Origin: Acidimicrobiia bacterium
Lineage (GTDB): Bacteria; Actinomycetota; Acidimicrobiia; Acidimicrobiales; Ilumatobacteraceae
Assembly (NCBI GenBank): GCA_013811855.1
Contig: JACCUL010000248.1
Span: 1 to 9,802 of the forward strand
Direction of reading: 5' to 3'
DNA: 9,802 nucleotides
In this document: positions 6,073-9,802 of the stretch, piece by piece
Layout: each line of letters starts with the position of its first letter
How positions within the stretch are numbered: position 1 is the first letter of the stretch
The notes under the pieces: generated by a model
What the model saw: the letters and a program-made list of their open reading frames with translations, nothing else
Told to the model about the DNA's origin: nothing
Database searches by the model: none
Program-made: the position numbers and the translations under genes

Positions 6073-6738
6073 ATGGAGATCTCGATCGCCCGGCTCTACG
6101 CCGACGGCCAGGCCCGCTTCGCCGCCCTCTTCCGGTCGCTCGACGCCGACCAACTGCAGACCTCGGTGCCGGCCTGTCCGGAGTGGACCGTGCGCGACGT
6201 GCTGTCGCACGTGGCCGGCATCACCGACGACGTCGCCAACGGTCGCATCGCCGGCGCGGGAACCGATCCGTGGACGGCGTCGCAGGTCGAGCGCAACCGG
6301 GAGCTCCCGGTCGACGAACTGCTGGCCAGGTGGGACGACCAGACCGGGCCGGTCAGCGAGCTGTTCGAGCAGTTCGAGCAGGTCCGACCCGTGATCGACG
6401 TCGAGACCCACCGCCAGGACGTGCGCGCCGCGCTCGGCCTGCCGGCCGAGCGCGACACGCCGATCGTCCACCTCGCCGCGACCGCGCTGGTCGAGTCGCT
6501 GGAACACCCGGTCCGAGTCGAGCTCGGCCACGACGTGCTGGCGTCGCCGACCGCCCCCGACGCGGGCGTCGAGCCGATCATGCTGCGCGGCGCCACAGCA
6601 TTCGACGTGATGCGCTCCCGGCTCGGACGGCGCAGTCGCGAGCAGGTGCTGGCCTACGACTGGAGCGCCGACCCGAAGGACATCGTCGACGTGTGGTTCT
6701 CCTTCGGTCCCGCCACCGAGGACATCGCCGAACCCTGA
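6073..6738 (+). CDS. MDMPI-family (mycothiol-dependent maleylpyruvate isomerase-like, DinB fold) protein
   Basis: A 221-residue protein with the MDMPI N-terminal four-helix bundle. Signatures are VPACPEWTVRDVLSHVAG (32-49), with H46 the likely metal ligand, and DVETHRQDVRAALG (109-122), with E111, H113 and D116 as candidates for the remaining ligands. The C-terminal part (about 150-218) ends in WFSFGPA, a common finish in this family, so the TGA at 6738 looks like the natural end. Most relatives are of unknown substrate; a few are thiol-dependent isomerases or transferases. The ATG at 6073 has AAAGGG about 10-15 nt upstream, overlapping the nfuA stop region. The 15-nt gap indicates a shared transcript with nfuA. 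The product is presumably cytoplasmic (no signal peptide). Confidence 0.8.
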   Translation: MEISIARLYADGQARFAALFRSLDADQLQTSVPACPEWTVRDVLSHVAGITDDVANGRIAGAGTDPWTASQVERNRELPVDELLARWDDQTGPVSELFEQFEQVRPVIDVETHRQDVRAALGLPAERDTPIVHLAATALVESLEHPVRVELGHDVLASPTAPDAGVEPIMLRGATAFDVMRSRLGRRSREQVLAYDWSADPKDIVDVWFSFGPATEDIAEP

Positions 6739-6749
6739 CGCGCCCGCGC

Positions 6750-6772
6750 CCTGCGGTCGGTCGGACCGCAGG
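6750..6772 (+). terminator. Hairpin after the nfuA-MDMPI unit, probable terminator
   Basis: CCTGCGGTC (6750-6758) pairs perfectly with GACCGCAGG (6764-6772) around the five-base loop GGTCG, starting 11 nt after the MDMPI stop. There is no T-run, which is common for terminators in high-GC actinobacteria. A weaker second stem, CGCGGA (6774-6779) with TCCGCG (6788-6793), follows directly. Confidence 0.6.
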
Positions 6773-6861
6773 ACGCGGAGGGCTTCGTCCGCGGGCGGCC
6801 GCACCACCGCCTGTTGTGCACGAGCTGCGGGTCGTTGTTCGACGTCGAGGTGACCCTCCGC

Positions 6862-6880
6862 GGCACGTGCGCCACGTGCC
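6862..6880 (-). terminator. Perfect inverted repeat downstream of hisN, probable terminator
   Basis: GGCACGTG (6862-6869) and CACGTGCC (6873-6880) are perfect complements around a 3-nt spacer, CGC. The element starts 19 nt past the hisN stop (minus strand) in the convergent gap, so it can end transcription from hisN and, being symmetric, also from the plus strand. No T-run is present. It overlaps the end of the orphan CxxC frame. Confidence 0.5.
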
Positions 6881-6899
6881 GTTGACATCCCACTGGCCT

Positions 6900-7700
6900 T
6901 CAGCCGGTGAGTCGGCGGAGGACTTCGGCGTGGAGGTGGCCGTTGCTGCTGATGGCCGTGTCGTGCTCGTGGGTGGCGACGCCGTGGCGGTCGGTGAACG
7001 TCCCGCCCGCTTCCTCCACGAGCAGCCGCACGGCGGCCAGGTCGTAGGGCGCCACCCCGACGGCGTCCACGGCGATGTCGAGGGCACCTTCGGCCACGAG
7101 GGCGTGTTGCCAGAAGTCGCCGAACCCCCGCGCCCGCCGGGCGCTCGAGGCCAGCTCGACGAGCGCCCCGGTCAGTCCGAGCGCATCCCAGCCAGGGCTG
7201 AACGTCACCGCCACCTGCGCCTCGGCCAGATCGGCGACGTCCGACACCTGACAGCGGCGACCGTCGGCGAACGCACCCCCACCGGTGGTCGCCCACCAGC
7301 GCCTCCCGAGCGCCGGCGCCGAGACGACGGCGACGACGGGGCCGCGCTCCTCGTGTACAAGGGCGATGAGCGTCGCCCAGACCGGGATGCCGCGCGCGAA
7401 GCCCGACGTGCCGTCGATCGGATCGATGACCCACTGCCACGGGGAGCCGGCGCGGCCGGACACGCCGAGCTCCTCGCCGAAGACCCCGTCGTCGGGCCGG
7501 GTGGCGGCGAGCTCGGCGACGACTGCCGCTTCGGTCGCCCGGTCGATCTCCGTGACCTCGGTCGCCGGCCCTCGGTCAGAGGACTTCCACGACACCGTGA
7601 AGCGGCGGGCCTCGAACGGCGCCAGGGTGACGGCGTCGGCGGCGTCGGCCAGGGCCACGGCGAGCTCCAGGTCGGCGTCGAGCTGACGGTCGGCGGCCAC
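6900..7700 (-). CDS. hisN: Histidinol-phosphatase, inositol-monophosphatase family
   Basis: A 266-residue metal-dependent phosphatase; the actinobacterial HisN branch removes phosphate from L-histidinol phosphate in histidine synthesis. IMPase-family motifs are complete: TEVTEID (47-53), GEE (75-77, Mg ligand E76), DPIDGTSGFARG (93-104, with D93, D96, G97 and T98), and APYDLAA (217-223) with D220, where Tyr replaces the usual Trp. The IPVWATLIALVHEERGPV and SAPALGRRWWATTGGGA segments are typical of HisN rather than SuhB or CysQ. The GTG at 7700 is chosen: it gives the family length and follows a TATCGT -10 by 6 nt. A longer frame to 7793 would overlap the divergent ankyrin gene and adds no family sequence. 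It stands alone, not in a his cluster, and is convergent with the nfuA unit. Confidence 0.88.
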   Translation of the reverse strand: MAADRQLDADLELAVALADAADAVTLAPFEARRFTVSWKSSDRGPATEVTEIDRATEAAVVAELAATRPDDGVFGEELGVSGRAGSPWQWVIDPIDGTSGFARGIPVWATLIALVHEERGPVVAVVSAPALGRRWWATTGGGAFADGRRCQVSDVADLAEAQVAVTFSPGWDALGLTGALVELASSARRARGFGDFWQHALVAEGALDIAVDAVGVAPYDLAAVRLLVEEAGGTFTDRHGVATHEHDTAISSNGHLHAEVLRRLTG

Positions 7701-7706
7701 GTCGGG

Positions 7707-7712
7707 ACGATA
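7707..7712 (-). promoter_or_regulatory. hisN -10 element, leaderless type
   Basis: TATCGT (7712-7707) matches TANNNT, with 6 nt to the GTG at 7700 and no Shine-Dalgarno. Transcription would start at or next to the start codon. No clear -35 is seen. This element supports the short hisN start. Confidence 0.5.
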
Positions 7713-7723
7713 CGACGCGTCGT
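7712..7723. promoter_or_regulatory. 12-bp perfect palindrome in the hisN/ankyrin divergent promoter
   Basis: ACGACGCGTCGT is its own reverse complement. It fills the space between the hisN -10 (7712-7707) and the bases 7724-7729 (CAGCGT) that lie 7 nt before the ankyrin ATG. A dimeric regulator bound here could control both genes. It could also be chance in CG-rich DNA; no second copy was noticed in the window. Confidence 0.35.
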
Positions 7724-7736
7724 CAGCGTCGAGCCG

Positions 7737-8158
7737 ATGTCGGACGACGACCCGCCTGGTGAGCTGGACGACGAGACGCTGGCCTTCGCCCACCGGATGT
7801 TCACCTCGCCCGCTCGGGGGCGGCCGACGATCTGGCCGCAGACGTCGATGCCGGCCTGCCGGTCGACCTCATCAACGCCGCCGGGGACACGCGGCTGATC
7901 CTCGCCGCCTACCACGACCGACCCGGGACGGTCCGCGCTCTGCTGGCGCGCCACGCCGACCACGCCCGCAGCAACGATCGCGGGCAGACGGCGCTCGCCG
8001 CGGCGGCGTTCCAGCGCTCGGCTGCCGTCGACCATCTCTTGGCCGCCGGCGCCGACCCGTTGCTCGGCTCACCGTCGGCGCTGGAGGTGGCCCGCTTCTT
8101 CGAGCACGACGACGTGGCGGCGACGCTGGCGTCTCGGTCAGCCCGATCCGACGGCTGA
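7737..8158 (+). pseudogene. Ankyrin-repeat protein gene with a -1 frameshift
   Basis: Two frames together encode an ankyrin-repeat protein of about 140 residues. The first 22 codons (ATG 7737 to TTC 7802; MSDDDPPGELDDETLAFAHRMF) match the N-terminus of small actinobacterial ankyrin proteins. The rest continues one frame over from CTC at 7805: LARSGAADDLAADVDAG, then repeats at about 47-77 (NAAGDTRLILAAYH, TVRALLARHAD) and 80-109 (NDRGQTALAAAAF, VDHLLAAGADP). The tail ending at TGA 8156-8158 is also family-like. Only AC (7803-7804) lies between the halves, so one base is missing. The downstream frame has no start and a TGA at 7760-7762, so it cannot be a separate gene. It may be a true pseudogene, a sequencing error or a programmed shift. 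Such proteins usually mediate protein contacts. It is divergent from hisN (36 bp) and convergent with the desaturase (14 bp). Confidence 0.8.
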
Positions 8159-8172
8159 CACCCGGCGCCCAC

Positions 8173-9156
8173 TCACCCGGCGTGCTCCATGCCCGCCGCC
8201 CTCAACGTGGCGACCGTGGGTGCCGCCCAGACGACGGCGGTCGGTGAGGTCGGCGGGAGCTCGGCGACGCCGGCGACGCCGGCGACGGGGACGTCGAACG
8301 GGCGCACGAGGAACCGCCAGGCCACCTCCCAGTAGCCGCGGTACAGACCGGCGCCGGCGGCCGCCGCGCTGGCGCCGTCGATGGCGTCGTGGACGCGGGG
8401 GAGCTCGTACCAGGGCACGCCGGGGCGGGCGTGGTGGGTGTGGTGGAGGTTGTTGTTGAGGAACAGCAGCGAGAAGAACGTGCCGGCGCGCACGACGGCG
8501 GACCGCGACCCCCGCTCGGGGAGGCGGTGCTCGGCGAACGAGCGCAGCAGCGACAGCCCGCCGCCGGCCCAGCAGACCCCGGCGACGTAGACCCACACGG
8601 ACAGCCCGCTGGCCCGTACGACGAGCACCACGAGCGTGGCCGCGCCGATGTGGCCGACGACCCGCGCCACGCCCGCCGGGGAGCGCATCGAGGCGATGCC
8701 CCGCCGCCAGTGCCGCCACGCGGCGACGAACGGGCCGAGCACGAGTCGCCCGGCCAGCGTGCGCATCGCCAGGATGCCGGCGCGACGCAACGGCCCGGCA
8801 CGGTGCCACGTCTGCGGGGAGACGTAGAAGCTCTCGGGGTCGAGGTCCGCATCGGTCAAGTCCTCGGTGCGGTGGTGCAGGAGGTGCTGGTCGCGGTAGT
8901 CGGCGATGCGCGTGACGAGGTCGAGCGGCAGCGCCGCCAGCAGCGCGTTCACGTTGCGCCACGGCGTCGGGTGCCCGTGGATCACCTCGTGCTGGAGGGA
9001 CGTGTACCAGGCGCCGAGGACGGCGAGCGCGACGATGACTGCGGCGGTCGGCAGATGGTCCTGGACGAGGAGGATCGCCGCGAAGCCACCGATGATGGCT
9101 GCGGCCACGGCGAGCGTCGGCCACTCCACGTGGTCCGGCGTCCTGCTGGTCGTCAT
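8173..9156 (-). CDS. Membrane fatty-acid desaturase-family protein
   Basis: A 327-residue integral membrane di-iron enzyme. Three histidine boxes are intact: HEVIHGH (56-62), HLLHH (91-95) and HHTHH (238-242, within LFLNNNLHHTHHARPG). An extra histidine, H210, sits in SFAEHRLPE. Hydrophobic segments lie near 13-31, 36-54, 126-146, 166-184, 187-206 and 224-235. Members desaturate or hydroxylate acyl chains or carotenoids using oxygen and electrons from ferredoxin or a similar donor; which substrate applies cannot be decided here. The start ATG at 9156 lacks a Shine-Dalgarno but has TATACA 9 nt upstream. The C-terminus past about residue 290 is Ala/Val/Pro-rich and looks variable. It is divergent from an HTH regulator (77 bp between starts), which may control it, and convergent with the ankyrin gene. 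Confidence 0.85.
   Translation of the reverse strand: MTTSRTPDHVEWPTLAVAAAIIGGFAAILLVQDHLPTAAVIVALAVLGAWYTSLQHEVIHGHPTPWRNVNALLAALPLDLVTRIADYRDQHLLHHRTEDLTDADLDPESFYVSPQTWHRAGPLRRAGILAMRTLAGRLVLGPFVAAWRHWRRGIASMRSPAGVARVVGHIGAATLVVLVVRASGLSVWVYVAGVCWAGGGLSLLRSFAEHRLPERGSRSAVVRAGTFFSLLFLNNNLHHTHHARPGVPWYELPRVHDAIDGASAAAAGAGLYRGYWEVAWRFLVRPFDVPVAGVAGVAELPPTSPTAVVWAAPTVATLRAAGMEHAG
8262..8288. repeat. Three tandem 9-bp units within the desaturase gene
   Basis: CGGCGACGC occurs twice in a row (8262-8270, 8271-8279), followed by a copy with one change (CGGCGACGG, 8280-8288). On the coding strand it encodes a Val-Ala-Gly repeat near residue 290-298 in the variable C-terminal tail. A slippage-prone microrepeat, in frame, with no other visible role. 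Confidence 0.7.
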
Positions 9157-9165
9157 GCGTCAAGA

Positions 9166-9171
9166 TGTATA
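9166..9171 (-). promoter_or_regulatory. Candidate -10 element of the desaturase gene
   Basis: TATACA (9171-9166) lies 9 nt before the ATG at 9156, so the transcript would have a leader of only a few bases, fitting the absence of a Shine-Dalgarno. It stands out as AT-rich in very GC-rich surroundings. No -35 is recognised. Confidence 0.45.
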
Positions 9172-9220
9172 CCGATCAGCCGTGCCCGTGATGTTGTGAG
9201 TGCACCCGTTCTGTCGTGCC

Positions 9221-9226
9221 TATGCT
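9221..9226 (+). promoter_or_regulatory. Candidate -10 element of the HTH regulator gene, leaderless type
   Basis: TATGCT (9221-9226) matches TANNNT and is followed by 7 nt and the ATG at 9234, with no Shine-Dalgarno. The geometry is the same as at nfuA. No -35 is recognised. Confidence 0.5.
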
Positions 9227-9233
9227 CGTTACG

Positions 9234-9802
9234 ATGCAGATCAGCCCGCTCCCGGTCGAATTGTTCGTCGAACGCCTCACCGACGCTCTCCAGCGATCCG
9301 GCCTGAAGCGGGGCGAGTTCGCGGCGCGGGCCGGCATCGACCGCACGACGCTGGCCCAACTGCTGTCGCCCACCTCAGGTCGTCTGCCCCGCCTCGACAC
9401 GGTGCTCGCCCTCGCCGCCGCCCACGAGTTGTCGATCGACTGGCTCGTCGGCCTGTCCAACGCCGGTCCCGTCGCCGCCGAGATGGTGGTGCAGCACACC
9501 TCGTTCGAGACGCCCACGCCGACGCCGACCGACGAGCGACTGCTCGCCTGGCTGACCGAGGCCGCCGACTACAAGATGCGCTACGTCCCGTCCACACTGC
9601 CCGATCTCCTCAAGTCGGACGAGGTGATCGACTTCGAGCGCAGCCGGGCCGCCGGCCCCCACGCCACGCAGACGACCATCGCCACGACCGAGGCCCGCCT
9701 GGCCTGGGCCCGGCACCCGGACACGGACATGGAGTGCTGCTCCTCGACGCAGTCGATCACGTCGTTCGCCAGGGGCGAGGGGATGTGGAGCCGGCTCGGC
9801 GC
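9234..9802 (+). CDS. HTH (XRE-like) transcriptional regulator, C-terminus cut by window edge
   Basis: The first 189 codons of a DNA-binding protein. Residues about 10-74 form a Cro/XRE-type helix-turn-helix domain: helix 2 and turn GEFAARAGI (27-35), recognition helix DRTTLAQLLS (36-45), then PRLDTVLALAAAHELSIDWLVGLS (52-75), which closes the bundle. A Pro/Thr linker (ETPTPTPT) leads to a second domain starting near 105 (LLAWLTEAADYKMRYVPSTLPDLLK), which looks like an effector-sensing domain; its ligand is unknown. Cysteines appear as a CC pair in MECCSST. The ATG at 9234 is chosen for its -10 element 7 nt upstream. It is divergent from the desaturase gene, a common layout for a regulator and its target, so control of membrane lipid change is possible but unproven. 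Confidence 0.75.
   Translation, partial: MQISPLPVELFVERLTDALQRSGLKRGEFAARAGIDRTTLAQLLSPTSGRLPRLDTVLALAAAHELSIDWLVGLSNAGPVAAEMVVQHTSFETPTPTPTDERLLAWLTEAADYKMRYVPSTLPDLLKSDEVIDFERSRAAGPHATQTTIATTEARLAWARHPDTDMECCSSTQSITSFARGEGMWSRLG

Larger units (their letters stand above)
6739..6885 (+). pseudogene. Orphan CxxC...CxxC reading frame (zinc-ribbon or Fur C-terminal remnant)
   Basis: Directly after the MDMPI stop, the same frame stays open for 48 codons to TGA at 6883-6885. The last part reads HHRLLCTSCGSLFDVE, then VTLRGTCATCR, giving C-x2-C, 13 residues, C-x2-C. The frame has no ATG or GTG; the only possible starts are CTG/TTG, the last of them (TTG 6814) leaving 23 residues. HH-x-LLCTSCG and TLRGTCATC resemble the two zinc-binding ends of a Fur/Zur C-terminal domain, where the cysteine pairs are usually about 37 residues apart. 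So it may be a Fur gene that lost its DNA-binding half and an internal segment. A tiny zinc ribbon or a read-through tail of MDMPI are alternatives. The second CxxC is encoded within an inverted repeat, which could make it fortuitous. Low certainty. Confidence 0.3.

Noticed and set aside
5329..7440. A 703-codon minus-strand frame over nfuA and the MDMPI gene
   Set aside because: It is antisense to two clear plus-strand genes, out of frame with hisN, and has no recognisable domain.
7701..7793. N-terminal extension of hisN to 7793
   Set aside because: The added 31 residues have no family similarity and overlap the divergent ankyrin start. The GTG at 7700 has a -10 element at leaderless distance.
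8159..8182. Direct repeat CACCCGGCG at 8159-8167 and 8174-8182 flanking the convergent stops
   Set aside because: Nine-base direct repeats are expected by chance in such GC-rich DNA. There is no inserted element between them and no terminator-like stem.
8262..8288. The 9-bp tandem units as a regulatory or CRISPR-like repeat
   Set aside because: They are in frame inside the desaturase gene with no spacers, and simply encode a Val-Ala-Gly microrepeat.

Overview
The window is high-GC DNA that looks chromosomal and actinobacterial, plausibly from a deep branch such as Acidimicrobiia (inferred). The reasons are a mycothiol-dependent-isomerase-type protein, an actinobacterial HisN-type histidinol phosphatase, frequent GTG starts, and several starts placed 6-7 nt after a TANNNT -10 hexamer with no Shine-Dalgarno (leaderless style). 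No tRNA, rRNA, insertion sequence, CRISPR array or phage gene is visible.

Left block, bases 1-5344, all minus strand. In transcription order it holds a VOC (glyoxalase-fold) protein, a small membrane-anchored unknown protein, a CDF cation transporter, and an EamA/DMT transporter. A TPP riboswitch follows, then thiamine pyrophosphokinase (thiN), a ThiB-like thiamine-binding lipoprotein, and the first half of a ThiP-like permease cut by the window edge. Junctions are tight: two GTGA overlaps within the thi genes and a 1-nt gap between CDF and DMT. The thi genes form a riboswitch-controlled uptake-and-activation unit: ThiB captures thiamine, ThiP imports it, ThiN makes TPP, and TPP shuts the unit off. 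The aptamer overlaps the end of the DMT gene, whose stop codon lies in the invariant CUGAGA core. A candidate -10 element inside the DMT gene would start an RNA almost exactly at the aptamer.

Middle block, bases 5345-6900. A compact divergent promoter with two -10 hexamers sharing one TA step separates the VOC gene from a rightward pair: nfuA (Fe-S cluster carrier) and an MDMPI/DinB-fold protein. A strong hairpin follows the pair. After it comes a short stretch, in frame with the preceding gene but without a start, that encodes two CxxC pairs (zinc-ribbon or Fur-like remnant). A perfect inverted repeat then precedes the convergent hisN.

Right block, bases 6900-9802. hisN (minus) is divergent from an ankyrin-repeat gene (plus) that is broken by a one-base deletion; a 12-bp perfect palindrome sits between their starts. 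A membrane fatty-acid desaturase-like gene (minus) is convergent with the ankyrin gene. It is divergent from a partial HTH regulator (plus) that runs off the right edge. Nothing here is plainly a new defence or mobile system. The most unusual features are the riboswitch/stop-codon overlap, the symmetric promoter, the orphan CxxC/CxxC segment and the ankyrin frameshift.
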